Source of the DNA: CAZJFH01 sp964545205
GTDB lineage: Bacteria; Pseudomonadota; Alphaproteobacteria; Rhodospirillales; Magnetospirillaceae
NCBI GenBank assembly: GCA_964545205.1
Contig: CAZJFH010000006.1
Location: 35,312-99,311 of the forward strand
Length of the DNA: 64,000 nucleotides
Direction: 5' to 3'
Shown here: positions 43,304 through 52,460 of the stretch, in pieces
Numbering within the stretch: the first letter of the stretch is position 1
Layout: each line of letters opens with the position of its first letter
Position numbers and translations under genes: made by a program
Notes under the pieces: model-generated
The model's database searches: none
What the model was told of the DNA's origin: nothing
The model's input: only the letters and a program-made list of their open reading frames with translations

Positions 43304-44566
43304 GTGATCAGCCTCTCGGTCTGCATCGTCGCCTACAAGGACCTGCGCCTGAACACGCGCGTCGCGCGTCAGGCGCGGGTTCTGGCCGAGGCGGGCCACC
43401 GCGTCACCATCATCTGCTTCGAGCGGCCGGCGGAGGCGAGCGCCGGAATCGAGGTGCTCGAGACCGGCCTGCCGGCCATGTCGCGGGCGGTTCTCGCCGT
43501 GCCGCGCCCGCTGCGCGGCGATTTTCTGGCGCACCTGGCGGCCGGCCTCGGCCGGACGCGCTGTCACGATTTTGCGCGCCGCGCCTGCCGACTGGCGGCG
43601 GGCCGCCGTTTCGACCTGATCCAGGCCCATCACGAGAAGGCGCTGATCGCCGCCGACGCGCTCCGGCGCCGGTGCGGCGGCAAATTGCTGTTCGACGCGA
43701 TAGAATGGCCGTTCGATCCGGCACTGCTGCCCAGGCGCCCCGACATGCTGGCGTTGCGCCGCGCCGAAATGGCGCGCGAACGGGCGATCGCGACCAACTG
43801 CGACGGCTGGATGACGGTCAACGACAGCCTCGCCGAGATGGCGGCGGCGCGCTTCGGCGTGCCGCGGCCGCTGGTCGTGCGCAACTGCCGTTTCCGGACG
43901 CCGCCGGGGGACGACGGTGGATTGCGCGCCGACATCGGCCTCCCCCCGGAGCACAAGCTGGTGCTCTACCTCAATTCGGTCCGGCCCGGCGAGGGGCTCG
44001 AACAGGCCGTCGCTGCGCTCGCGCGCCTGCCGGGCGACGTTCACCTCGCGGTCCTCGGGCCGGCCAGAGCCGATTACCGCGCGGCGCTGACCGAGCAGGC
44101 GGCGCGGACGGGCGTGGCCGGCCGCTTCCATTTGTTGCCGCTACAGCCGCCGTCGCGGCTGATCGCCTATGCCGCCGGCGCCGATCTCGGCATCGTGCCG
44201 CGGCGACCCGAGGGCGACAACATGCGCTTCAGCCTGCCGAATCGGGTGTTCGAGATGATCGCGGCGCGGCTACCTTTGGTGGTTTCCGATCTGCCGGAAA
44301 TCTCGCGTCTGGTGACGGAACACCGAATCGGCATCGTGTGCGACGCCGGCGATCCAGACGCCATCGCCGCGGCGATCCGCCGCGTCCTGGCGCCCGAATC
44401 ATACCCGACATTCAGGCGGGCGGTGGCGCAGGCGGCCGAAACACTGACCTGGGAGCGCGAGAGCGCCGGCTACCTCGCGTTCGTCGAGGCCCTCGCGGCG
44501 CGAGATGCCGATTGTCTGAATCGGCCCGAGTTGCTAGCTTCCGGCGGCGCGGATCGGAAGGCGTGA
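43304..44566 (+). CDS. Glycosyltransferase, GT-B fold family 4-like
   Basis: A 420-residue protein with a GTG start. SVCIVAYKDLRLNTRVARQA is the acceptor-side start; VPRPLVVRNCRFRTPP links to the donor half, which ends in a nucleotide-sugar site (LPNRVFEMIAARLPLVVSDL). It is clearly related to the C-terminal half of the double glycosyltransferase at 55119: both share GVPRPLVVRNCR and the GADxGxxPR segment. Probable role: chain assembly. It sits inside the wbpE-like operon with 20-base spacing before and 1-base spacing after. Confidence 0.85.
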   Translation: MISLSVCIVAYKDLRLNTRVARQARVLAEAGHRVTIICFERPAEASAGIEVLETGLPAMSRAVLAVPRPLRGDFLAHLAAGLGRTRCHDFARRACRLAAGRRFDLIQAHHEKALIAADALRRRCGGKLLFDAIEWPFDPALLPRRPDMLALRRAEMARERAIATNCDGWMTVNDSLAEMAAARFGVPRPLVVRNCRFRTPPGDDGGLRADIGLPPEHKLVLYLNSVRPGEGLEQAVAALARLPGDVHLAVLGPARADYRAALTEQAARTGVAGRFHLLPLQPPSRLIAYAAGADLGIVPRRPEGDNMRFSLPNRVFEMIAARLPLVVSDLPEISRLVTEHRIGIVCDAGDPDAIAAAIRRVLAPESYPTFRRAVAQAAETLTWERESAGYLAFVEALAARDADCLNRPELLASGGADRKA

Positions 44567-44567
44567 C

Positions 44568-45218
44568 GTGCCCGACCCAGCACGGGGGACATCAGCGATG
44601 TACGAGCATTACATGGAGGCCGGCGCCGACTGCGAGGTGCAGCCGGGCGCCCAGATCGGCCTGAAGTACAAGAGCGACTGCGGCCCGGTGCGCCTGGGAG
44701 CGCACGCCCGCATCCGCTCGGGAACGATCATCTATGCCGACGTCGCCGCCGGCGAGCATTTCCAGACCGGTCACCACGCGATGATCCGCGCCCAGACGAC
44801 GATCGGCGACCACGTCGTCGTCGGCACCAACACGGTCATCGAGGGCTTGGTCACGATCGGCAGCTTCGTCAAGATCGAGGCCAACTGCTTCATTCCGACC
44901 CACTGCACGATCGGCAATCGAGTGTTCATGGGGCCGGGGATCACCGTCACCAACGACCGCTACCCCCTGAAGCTGCGCGACGAATACGTGCCGGAAGGCT
45001 GCGTGCTCGAGGACAACGTGACCATCGGCGGCGGCGTCGTGCTGTGCCCGGGCGTGCGCATCGGCGCCGGTTCGTTCGTCGCGGCCGGTGCGGTGGTGAC
45101 CCGCGACGTGCCGCCGAACAGCCTGGTGGTCGGCGTTCCCGGCGTGATCAAGCCGCTGCCGGAACGGCTCCGCGAGCCCAACATGGCGCTGTCCTGGCGC
45201 AAGTACCTGTCGGAATAG
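44568..45218 (+). CDS. Hexapeptide-repeat acyltransferase, WbpD-like
   Basis: A 216-residue left-handed beta-helix protein (206 if the ATG at 44598 is the start; each start has a purine-rich site: GGAAGG before the GTG, GGGGGA before the ATG). Repeats run from about residue 25 (VQPGAQIGLKYKSD) to 180 (IGAGSFVAAGAVVTRDV), with MGPGITVTNDRYP typical of sugar N-acetyltransferases such as WbpD. It would acetylate the 3-amino group placed by the WbpE-like enzyme. Acyl donor specificity is not visible. Confidence 0.85.
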   Translation: MPDPARGTSAMYEHYMEAGADCEVQPGAQIGLKYKSDCGPVRLGAHARIRSGTIIYADVAAGEHFQTGHHAMIRAQTTIGDHVVVGTNTVIEGLVTIGSFVKIEANCFIPTHCTIGNRVFMGPGITVTNDRYPLKLRDEYVPEGCVLEDNVTIGGGVVLCPGVRIGAGSFVAAGAVVTRDVPPNSLVVGVPGVIKPLPERLREPNMALSWRKYLSE

Positions 45219-45228
45219 AGGAAGCAAG

Positions 45229-46251
45229 ATGAGCCAACGCATCGCCATCATCGGCTGCGGCAAGCAGGCGCCCAAGCACGTCAGCGGCCTGCGCAAGTGC
45301 GGCGGGGTCGAGATCGTCCTGGTCGACAAGGATCCGGCGCTGGCCCAGGCGCTCGCCGAGAAGGAAAAGCTGCCCTGGCTGCCCAGCGTCGAGGCGGTGT
45401 TCGAGGACCCCGGCATCGGTGCCGTCGACATCTGCACGCCGACGCCGTTCCACGCGCCGCTGATCCGCGAGGCGATGGTCGCCGGAAAGGACTTCTTCTG
45501 CGAGAAGCCGCTGTGCGAGACCGCGGCCGAGGCGCGCGAGCTGCGCGACCAGGCCGAGGCCGCCGGCCGCATCGGCATGGTCGGCTACATCTATCGCTAC
45601 GCCCCGATCTTCGAACGCGCCCGCGACATCCTGGGCGAGGCGCGCCTGAGCGGCGAAAGTCCGGTGCTCGGCCGTCTGACCGCCTGCACCCTGCGCATCG
45701 GCGGCCGCGGCTCGGCCGCGGTGTGGAAGCACCGGAAGGACCAGGGCGGCGGCGCGATGTCCGAGATGCTGGTGCACATGCTCGACCTCGCGGTGTGGTA
45801 TTTCGGCCGGGTGGTCGAGGCCGAGATGCTGGTCGAGGATCTGCTGCGGCCCCAGCGCATGATCAACGGCCGCATGGAGGCCGCCGACGCCGAGGATTTC
45901 GTCGTCGCGCGGCTCAAGACCGAAGCCGGCGTCACCGTTCTGATCCAGGCAGACCTGATCACCCCGTCCTTCACCCAGCTCCTGGAGGTCCAGGGCGACA
46001 ACGGCAGCCTGATGGGCTCGATACAGGCCGACATGCCGCAGTTCGTCTTCACCATCAAGGAATCCGGCGGCTACAAGGCCGGCCGGACCGAACTGGGCGT
46101 CGGCCAGGTCAACATGTTCGAGGCCCAGATGGCCGCGTTCGTCGAGGCGGTGAAGACCCGCACCGCACCCGACCGCTGCACGCTGACCGATTCCGTGCGC
46201 GTGCTCGACGCGCTGGAAATGCTCCGCCGTCCGGTGCTGATGCCGGCCTGA
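45229..46251 (+). CDS. Gfo/Idh/MocA-family oxidoreductase
   Basis: A 340-residue NAD(P)-dependent oxidoreductase. RIAIIGCGKQAPKHVSGL is the Rossmann start, and FFCEKPLCETAAEA has the conserved EKP lysine; MSEMLVHMLDLAVWYFG carries the histidine of the substrate domain. In the WbpB/WlbA pathway such an enzyme oxidises UDP-GlcNAcA at C3 for the WbpE-like aminotransferase, so that role is proposed here. Its sequence is not especially close to WbpB, so a different sugar substrate is possible. It ends the plus-strand glycan operon. Confidence 0.85.
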   Translation: MSQRIAIIGCGKQAPKHVSGLRKCGGVEIVLVDKDPALAQALAEKEKLPWLPSVEAVFEDPGIGAVDICTPTPFHAPLIREAMVAGKDFFCEKPLCETAAEARELRDQAEAAGRIGMVGYIYRYAPIFERARDILGEARLSGESPVLGRLTACTLRIGGRGSAAVWKHRKDQGGGAMSEMLVHMLDLAVWYFGRVVEAEMLVEDLLRPQRMINGRMEAADAEDFVVARLKTEAGVTVLIQADLITPSFTQLLEVQGDNGSLMGSIQADMPQFVFTIKESGGYKAGRTELGVGQVNMFEAQMAAFVEAVKTRTAPDRCTLTDSVRVLDALEMLRRPVLMPA

Positions 46252-46274
46252 TCTTTCCGGCTTGCTGCCGGCTG

Positions 46275-47423
46275 TCAGGGCCGGCAGCCCTCGGCGACCG
46301 CCGCCGCCAGTTCGGCGCCGACTCGGGAGAACGCGAAACGCCGCGCCACCTCCAGGGAGCGTGCGGCCGCCGCCTGATGCAGCGTCGGGTCGCCGGCCAG
46401 TCGCCCCAGCACCGAAACCACCTCATCGGCGGTGGCCGCGAACAGCGGATAGTCGTCGCCAAACAGCCGGCGGTGCATCGGCGTCGGGTTGCACAGCACC
46501 GGAAGGCCCACGGCGCCGTATTCCAGCAGCTTCGTCGACAGCTCCAGCGAGCCGTCCATGCCGGGCGCCCGCCAGCTCATGCCGACGTGCCCCCGGGCCG
46601 CCAGCGCCATGGCGGCGGACCGCGGATGGCCGCGGTGCCAGACCACGCCCGCCGCCGTATCCAGCGCCCTGCGCATCCGCTCCTCGAACCCGACCGCCTC
46701 GGACTTCTGGAACTTGTCGCCGATCATGTGAAGTTCGGCCGCGACGCCGCGACCGGCAAGCGCGGACGGCAGCGCGGTCATCTCCAGCGTGTTCCACAGC
46801 GGCGCGAACTTGCCGACATAGACCAGCCGTAGCGGCGTCCCGGAAGGTGGCGGCAGCGGCAGTGCGCCCACCGCTTCGTCGGGCACCATCGGTGGCGCCG
46901 CCACGCACCGCCCCGCCGCCCGCGGCGCCAGGCGCACCAGGTGCGCCGCGAGTTCCGGTGTCTGGCACAACAGCCGGTGCGCCGCCCAGCCGATCCGCCA
47001 CACCCGCAGTCGGCGCCGCAGCGAGGCCGGCGGCTCGTTCGGCTGCGGGATGTCGGTCAGGTAGGCCCACAGTCGCGGGCGCAGCCGCCGGCTGAACGTG
47101 GCGCGAAAGGCGGTGCGGCTGCCACGCAGGATCAGCGCGTCGAAGGGATCGGTCTCGCTCAGCCGCTCCAGCGCCCGCACCGCCCCGCCCGCGTCGAGCG
47201 GCGTCTCGGTGCCGGGATCGAGCAGCCGCACGCCCGCCACCGCCGAAAGCGGTCCGAGCAGCACGTCGCGCCGCCGCGGCGAGCGCAGCAGCACCGTGAC
47301 GCGCAGCCCCTGGCGGGCCAGCATCTCCGCCAGCGACACCAGCCAGACCGAGGAGCCGTCGATGATGTTCGCGTCGACCTCGCCGTACAGCGCGAGGTGC
47401 AAGGGACGCGGCGCGGCCGTCAT
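46275..47423 (-). CDS. Glycosyltransferase, GT-B fold family
   Basis: A 382-residue glycosyltransferase and the last gene of a seven-gene minus-strand operon. LHLALYGEVDANIIDGSSVW is the start, LRLVYVGKFAPLWNTLEMT enters the donor half, and STKLLEYGAVGLPVLCNPT holds the donor site. The sequence shows no membrane segment. Its ATG at 47423 overlaps the stop of the preceding gene by ATGA, so the two glycosyltransferases are translated together. Convergent with the oxidoreductase gene across a 23-base gap. Confidence 0.83.
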   Translation of the reverse strand: MTAAPRPLHLALYGEVDANIIDGSSVWLVSLAEMLARQGLRVTVLLRSPRRRDVLLGPLSAVAGVRLLDPGTETPLDAGGAVRALERLSETDPFDALILRGSRTAFRATFSRRLRPRLWAYLTDIPQPNEPPASLRRRLRVWRIGWAAHRLLCQTPELAAHLVRLAPRAAGRCVAAPPMVPDEAVGALPLPPPSGTPLRLVYVGKFAPLWNTLEMTALPSALAGRGVAAELHMIGDKFQKSEAVGFEERMRRALDTAAGVVWHRGHPRSAAMALAARGHVGMSWRAPGMDGSLELSTKLLEYGAVGLPVLCNPTPMHRRLFGDDYPLFAATADEVVSVLGRLAGDPTLHQAAAARSLEVARRFAFSRVGAELAAAVAEGCRP

Positions 47424-48907
47424 GCCGGCACCTTCCCCGCCAAGCCGTAGGCCTGCAGCAGCAGCGCGCCCGAGACGCTCCAGTCCCTGTTCTCGGCCGC
47501 CCAGGCCGCCGCGGCGGCGGCGATCGCGGTCCGGGCGTCCACGTCGCCGGACAGGCGGCACAGCGCGTCGGTGAGCGCGTCGACGCCGGACGCGACGACA
47601 CCCGTCACGCCGTCGGCGACCATCTCGCGCAACGGCGGCAGATCACTGACCACCGGGGCGACGCCGCAGGCCATCGCCTCGGCCAGCTTGAGCGGCGGCA
47701 CCAGTTCGGCGATGCCGGGGCGGCGGGGAAACGCGCAGGCGTCGAAGGCGGCGTAGTGGTCGGGCACGGCCGAAAACGGGATGCGGCCGGGGAAGCTGGC
47801 CGGCACCGCCCGCCGCCGCGCCAGCCGCCGCAACCGCGCCTCCTCGGCGCCGCCGCCGACCAGGGCGAGGACGGCGTCGACACCTCGGCGCCGCATCCGC
47901 GCCACCGCCTCGACCAGCGTGTCGAGGCCCTCGTAGGGCGCGAACGTGCCGACATAACCGACGAGGAAGCTGCGCGGCCCCGCGCCCAGCGCCGTTCGCA
48001 GGGCCTCGTCGCGACAGCGCGGCCGAAACACCGTCCGGTCGATGCCGTTGGGCGCCACGGTGATCCGCTCGGCGGCGACGCCCCAGGCGCGCACGTGCTC
48101 GGCCAGAGCCTGCGACAGGACGATCACGTGGTCGGCACGCAGGGCCGCCTGCCGCTCCAGCGCCTCGTGCAGCGCGTATTTTTCGGAGCGTTCCCAGCCT
48201 GGCCGCGCGACCGCCGTGCTGCGGTGCCACAGCCCACGGATCTCGTAGACGCTGCGACACCCCGCGCGCTCGGCGGCGAGGCAGGCGGCAAGGCCGCAGA
48301 CGTGGTTCGACGCCGCGTGGATCACCGCCGCCCCGCTGTCGCGGGCGACCGCGGCAAGCCGATCGGCGAAGTCCTCGACGTAGGACGACAGCGGATCGCC
48401 CCACATTCGCACCGGGCTGGCGAGGCGCAGATAGCGATGGCCGTCCGCCTCCTCTTCGGCGACCTGCGGAACGGTGCGGAAGGCGCGGAGGTCCTGCGGG
48501 AAATTGGGCCGGGTCACCGCGGTGCACGGGACCTTCCGGCGCGCCAGCTCGTCGAGCAGACAGCGGGTCCGCACCGCATAGCCGTTGTTCAGCCAGGGCG
48601 CCGAACCATACAGGGCCATGACGACGCCGCGACGGCCCTCGGCGGCGCGACGGCGGTCGACGGGCGGCGGCGGCAACGGCAATCCGCCGGCCGACAGCGC
48701 AGCCAACTCCTCGCCCAGGCGCGCGCCGTAGCCGCTCTGCCGTTCCGCCGCGCCGAGCGCCGCCACCGCGCGCCCGATCCGTCCCTGCGCATCGTGCACC
48801 GCGGCGGCGGCGGCGGCGAGCGCGGGAACGCGACCGGCGGCGTCGAACAGCCAGGCCGGAACCGCCGCCAGCAACCGCCACCGGTCCTCGGGCCGCAACC
48901 AGTTCAC
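47420..48907 (-). CDS. Glycosyltransferase, GT-B fold family 4
   Basis: A 495-residue protein. I take the GTG at 48907 (MNWLRPEDRWRLL), which overlaps the deacetylase-like stop; the frame further upstream is an antisense shadow. The first ~95 residues are an alpha-helical extension not found in usual family 4 enzymes. The core begins VVMALYGSAPWLNNGYAVR and has ITVAPNGIDRTVFRPR, FLVGYVGTFAPYEGLDTLV and the donor-site segment LPPLRE preceded by LKLAEAMACGVAPVVSD. It likely builds the glycan modified by the other operon products. Confidence 0.85.
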   Translation of the reverse strand: MNWLRPEDRWRLLAAVPAWLFDAAGRVPALAAAAAAVHDAQGRIGRAVAALGAAERQSGYGARLGEELAALSAGGLPLPPPPVDRRRAAEGRRGVVMALYGSAPWLNNGYAVRTRCLLDELARRKVPCTAVTRPNFPQDLRAFRTVPQVAEEEADGHRYLRLASPVRMWGDPLSSYVEDFADRLAAVARDSGAAVIHAASNHVCGLAACLAAERAGCRSVYEIRGLWHRSTAVARPGWERSEKYALHEALERQAALRADHVIVLSQALAEHVRAWGVAAERITVAPNGIDRTVFRPRCRDEALRTALGAGPRSFLVGYVGTFAPYEGLDTLVEAVARMRRRGVDAVLALVGGGAEEARLRRLARRRAVPASFPGRIPFSAVPDHYAAFDACAFPRRPGIAELVPPLKLAEAMACGVAPVVSDLPPLREMVADGVTGVVASGVDALTDALCRLSGDVDARTAIAAAAAAWAAENRDWSVSGALLLQAYGLAGKVPA

Positions 48908-51303
48908 GACACCCCCGCTTCCGCGGCCGCGAAATCGATGCGCAATTCGAGCACCGCGCCGGGCGCGGCATCGATGACCACCTCGAGCGCCTCTCCGTCG
49001 GCGGCGTTTCGCCACGCTGCGGGAAGCCCGTCGAGCCGGCAGTCCGAGACCTTGCGCCCCCCCGTGCTCAACGCGAGAACGACCTTCCGGGCTCCGCGGT
49101 CGAAGCGCAGCGCAAAGACCAGCCCCTCGGGGCCTGCGCGGAGCTTGTCGATGGCGACGGCCGCCGAATCGTGAGTCGCGCCCCACCAGGTGGCGACCTG
49201 CGCCTGGGTCCAGTCGAGCCGGCCCTGCTGCGGCAGGCCGTCCACGTAATCCACCAGGGCCTGGAAGTTGATGTCGGGGTGGTTGAGCAGGCAGACGTGT
49301 CCGCCCTGGGCGATCCACTCGGTCACCAACTCCCGGCGCCTGACCTCGTCATGAACCGTCGCCACCGCGCTGAGGTGGTCGACCGAATCGCTTCGCGTGA
49401 TGCCCACCAGGCCGCGCAGAACCGTGACCACGCCGTCCGGGCGCAACATCGGAAAACCGGCATAGGGGCGGCCGCGACAGTCCGGGACCATCTCGGCATA
49501 GGCGAAGCCGGCATCCACGGCCGCCACCACCGACGGCGCCCCGAGCCAGTAGTCCGACGCGGATCCGTGCGCGGCCTCGCCGACCAGGGGCGCGGCAGCG
49601 AGATGCCGCGCCACCGCCGCCGCTTCGAGCCGCTTGCGCCCCAGCTGCACCGAGTGCAGGCCGACCTCCTGGCCCGCCTCTTCCTGGGTCCGCACGATCT
49701 CCGGCCTGATGCGCCAGGGCAACCAGAAGTTCGACACGGCGAGGCCGCGGGAGCCGTGAAACGCCATCAGGCGCGCCAGCGCCTCCTGTTCCGGAATGCG
49801 GTCGACGTCGTGCCGGAGGGTCAGGCAGTAGCGATGGCCGTCGGGCCATGGCCTGAGGCGCAGCATCGGCGCGCCGGCGGCCCGGGCGGCCGTCTCGATG
49901 AGCAGCGGCACCAGCCGCTCCAGAGTCAGGAAATCGAGCGAGGCGAGTTCGAGATACGGCTCGGGCAGAGGCTCCGCCGTGTGGTGGTGCACGACGTGGC
50001 CGATGAGCGGAAACGCGGTCACCACGACGGCGCCCATCGCGACGATCGCCGGGGCACCGTCGCCGAACCGCGCCAGCACGCGACCATCGGCGAAGTCGAG
50101 CCGCTGGCGCGCCAGCGGCGAACGCGACCAGGCGGCCAGGTGCTCCGGCGCGTAGCCCGCGCGCAGGTCCGAGGCGTTGTGCGGCATGTCGAGCGGCGCT
50201 GCCAGCGTCACCATCGCGATCAGCAGCAGCGGACTCGACTCGAAGCGCCTGGCCGCCGCCAGTCCCGGGCCTTGCGGCTCGAACGCGTGGAACGCCCCCC
50301 GCGATGCGTCGTACAGAAGGTCTCGCAACGCGACGAAGATCGCATCCGCCGCCGCCCGGTTCCGCTGCCGCAGGGCGCAGACGACCAGGAAGGCGACGGC
50401 CGCACCTGCGCCGCGCAGCAGATCGCCGATGCTGTCGAGCGAACCGTCCCAGGCGCGCTCGACGGCAGCGGCGATATCGGCGGCGCGCTCTTCCTGCGGG
50501 CAGCGGGGCGCCGTCTCGCCCGGATCCGCCGCCGCCGCGAACCGGTACAGCCGTGCCTCGGCCTCGGACATCGTCGCGACCTCGGCCGCCAGCCGCTCGG
50601 TCTCGGCCGCCAGCGCGGAGCCCAGACGCCCGCGCATCCGCTCGCAGTGGCGGCCGGCGCCGAGCTTGCCCAGGGCGCATCGGAGGGCGCGCAGGACCAG
50701 AAGCGCGTCGCCGCGATCCGGCGCGAACCGTCCCTTGGCCTTCAGGACGTTGAGCTGCTGGAACAACGCCGCGATCACGAAATCGCGGGCGATCCGCGGC
50801 ACGTCCGTGCCCTCGGCGACAGCCGCCCGGCTGGTGAAGTGGTCGAATGCCTTGTCGTGGCACCGCAGCTCCCGCGGCCGCAGGGGGATCGTGCGCTCGG
50901 CAGCCGAGAAGGTGCGAGGGCAGTCCCGGGCCAAGGCTTCGGCCAAGACATCGTCGGAAACGACGAGGACGTCGCCCTCGGCAATCGGCTCGGCAACGGA
51001 AGCACCGGCGCCCTGCGGCAGCGGCCCCTCGACCAGCGCCGCGCCCCCGAGTTCCCGCAGGATTCCGAGCAGCCTCGGCGCGTCGTGGAGTGCCGTACGC
51101 CCGACCACCACGACGTCGTAGCCGGCCGTCAGCGCCGCAGGCGTGACCCGGTCGGCGGACAAGCGATGGAAGCTCAAGAATCCGAGCTTCTCCAACAGGA
51201 TCTCCGCCGCCGCCGACCAGTCGGCCGCCTCCCGCTCGGCGACCGCGCGCCGTTGCGCCGCGTCCGAACCGTGCACGAGGAGGATGTTAGCTGCCGCGGC
51301 CAT
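48904..51303 (-). CDS. Large protein with NodB-like polysaccharide deacetylase domain
   Basis: A 799-residue protein. Residues 1-130 form an alpha/beta region starting MAAAANILLVHGSDAAQRR. Residues about 180-430 are mostly helical, of no family I know. A NodB-like segment starts near residue 493: LTLRHDVDRIPEQEAL has the RHDVD metal-binding motif, and GQEVGLHSVQLG supplies a conserved His. Residues about 700-799 are beta-rich, perhaps a carbohydrate-binding sandwich. It has no signal peptide, so it may act on cytoplasmic or lipid-linked intermediates. It lies between a methyltransferase gene (8-base gap) and a glycosyltransferase gene (overlap). Confidence 0.75.
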   Translation of the reverse strand: MAAAANILLVHGSDAAQRRAVAEREAADWSAAAEILLEKLGFLSFHRLSADRVTPAALTAGYDVVVVGRTALHDAPRLLGILRELGGAALVEGPLPQGAGASVAEPIAEGDVLVVSDDVLAEALARDCPRTFSAAERTIPLRPRELRCHDKAFDHFTSRAAVAEGTDVPRIARDFVIAALFQQLNVLKAKGRFAPDRGDALLVLRALRCALGKLGAGRHCERMRGRLGSALAAETERLAAEVATMSEAEARLYRFAAAADPGETAPRCPQEERAADIAAAVERAWDGSLDSIGDLLRGAGAAVAFLVVCALRQRNRAAADAIFVALRDLLYDASRGAFHAFEPQGPGLAAARRFESSPLLLIAMVTLAAPLDMPHNASDLRAGYAPEHLAAWSRSPLARQRLDFADGRVLARFGDGAPAIVAMGAVVVTAFPLIGHVVHHHTAEPLPEPYLELASLDFLTLERLVPLLIETAARAAGAPMLRLRPWPDGHRYCLTLRHDVDRIPEQEALARLMAFHGSRGLAVSNFWLPWRIRPEIVRTQEEAGQEVGLHSVQLGRKRLEAAAVARHLAAAPLVGEAAHGSASDYWLGAPSVVAAVDAGFAYAEMVPDCRGRPYAGFPMLRPDGVVTVLRGLVGITRSDSVDHLSAVATVHDEVRRRELVTEWIAQGGHVCLLNHPDINFQALVDYVDGLPQQGRLDWTQAQVATWWGATHDSAAVAIDKLRAGPEGLVFALRFDRGARKVVLALSTGGRKVSDCRLDGLPAAWRNAADGEALEVVIDAAPGAVLELRIDFAAAEAGVS

Positions 51304-51311
51304 GCCCGCCT

Positions 51312-52451
51312 CTATTGGTCGATCCGCACGGTCGTCACCTTGGCGGCCGTTCCGCCGCACGGCACGCGGGCACCGGAAAAGACGCTGTGGCACTCGGCGG
51401 CGCCAAGGTTTTCCGCGACGATGCGGGACAGTTCCCCGGCCTCGAACATCAGATCGTATTGCGGGTTCGCCGGCGAGCTTGCCTCCCTGACCACTTCGTA
51501 GAGGGCGAAGACGCCGCCGGGCCGCAACATGCCGCGAACCGTGCGCAACAGCTCGGGAATCGCGCCCCTGTCGACATAGAGCAGGGCGGACATGATGGCG
51601 ATCATGTCCCAGCCGCCGCCCATTTCGCCGGCCCGCTCCATCGGCATCGCCCGGAACGCCAGCCGGTCCTCGACCCCGCAACGCCGCGCCAGCCAGCCGC
51701 CGACGCCGTCGAGCCGCTGCGGATGGATGTCGGTCACCGTCACCTGATGTCCCTGCAGCGCCAGTTCGGCGCCGAGGAAGCCGAAGCCGCCACCGAGCTC
51801 GAGCACCCGCGCCGGCCTGCCGCCGCACGCCTCGCTCAGCACCCGCTGCAGCACGAAGCCGCGGGTCCAGGTGCCGTGCAGGGCGTAGTTCAGGGCGCCG
51901 TCGACATCGCTGTTCTGCAACTGCAGGGAATTGCCGATCTCGCGGTCGCACTGGCGGAACAGGGCTCCGAAGGTGTCCCGCTGGTCGTAGACCCGCGGGA
52001 ACACCGAGGCCAGCGGCCGCCGCAGGCTCTCGTCGCCGATGCGGATCGACGTCCAGCCGCCTTGCGGCTCGACGACCAGCCACGGCGCGCGCCGGGCGAG
52101 CGCGGCGGCGCCGAGCCGAAGATCGCCTTGACCATCGGCGGCCAGACCGTCGGTCCACAGGACCGCGTCGGGCGCGGCGCGGGCCAGCAGCCCGTCGAGC
52201 CAGGCGACGGTGAAATCGCTGGCGAACAGGAATGGAAAGCTGCGATCGACCAGGATCAGGCGCGTCGGCAACGGAACCGCCGACAGCGCCGAAAGGGGGC
52301 CGGCCGCGGCATCCTCCCAGGCCCGGAGCGGTCCGGTCGGCACCATGAAACGCGGCCGGGCGCCGTCGAGGTCGCCGGGGAAGCTCGCGGCGATCGAGCG
52401 CATCACCTCCGCCTCCGCCCCGCCGGCCGACTTGACGACGAGCACGTCCAT
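51312..52451 (-). CDS. SAM-dependent methyltransferase with N-terminal extra domain
   Basis: A 379-residue protein. Residues 1-180 hold an uncharacterised domain with ASDFTVAWLDGLLAR; residues about 200-379 are a class I methyltransferase (RVLELGGGFGFLGAELA is the SAM-binding motif, VTVTDIHP follows, and RGMLRPGGVFALYEV is the late motif). The same two-part arrangement, including the string SDFTVAWL, occurs in the divergent gene at 61839. It probably O-methylates a sugar of the surface glycan. The gene follows the fusion gene at 52461 by 9 bases. Confidence 0.82.
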   Translation of the reverse strand: MDVLVVKSAGGAEAEVMRSIAASFPGDLDGARPRFMVPTGPLRAWEDAAAGPLSALSAVPLPTRLILVDRSFPFLFASDFTVAWLDGLLARAAPDAVLWTDGLAADGQGDLRLGAAALARRAPWLVVEPQGGWTSIRIGDESLRRPLASVFPRVYDQRDTFGALFRQCDREIGNSLQLQNSDVDGALNYALHGTWTRGFVLQRVLSEACGGRPARVLELGGGFGFLGAELALQGHQVTVTDIHPQRLDGVGGWLARRCGVEDRLAFRAMPMERAGEMGGGWDMIAIMSALLYVDRGAIPELLRTVRGMLRPGGVFALYEVVREASSPANPQYDLMFEAGELSRIVAENLGAAECHSVFSGARVPCGGTAAKVTTVRIDQ

Positions 52452-52460
52452 CTCCGGCCC

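Noticed and set aside
46257..46271. CCGGC-TTGCT-GCCGG hairpin as a two-way terminator between convergent genes
   Set aside because: The stem is only 5 bp and no T run follows on either strand, so I cannot support it as a terminator.
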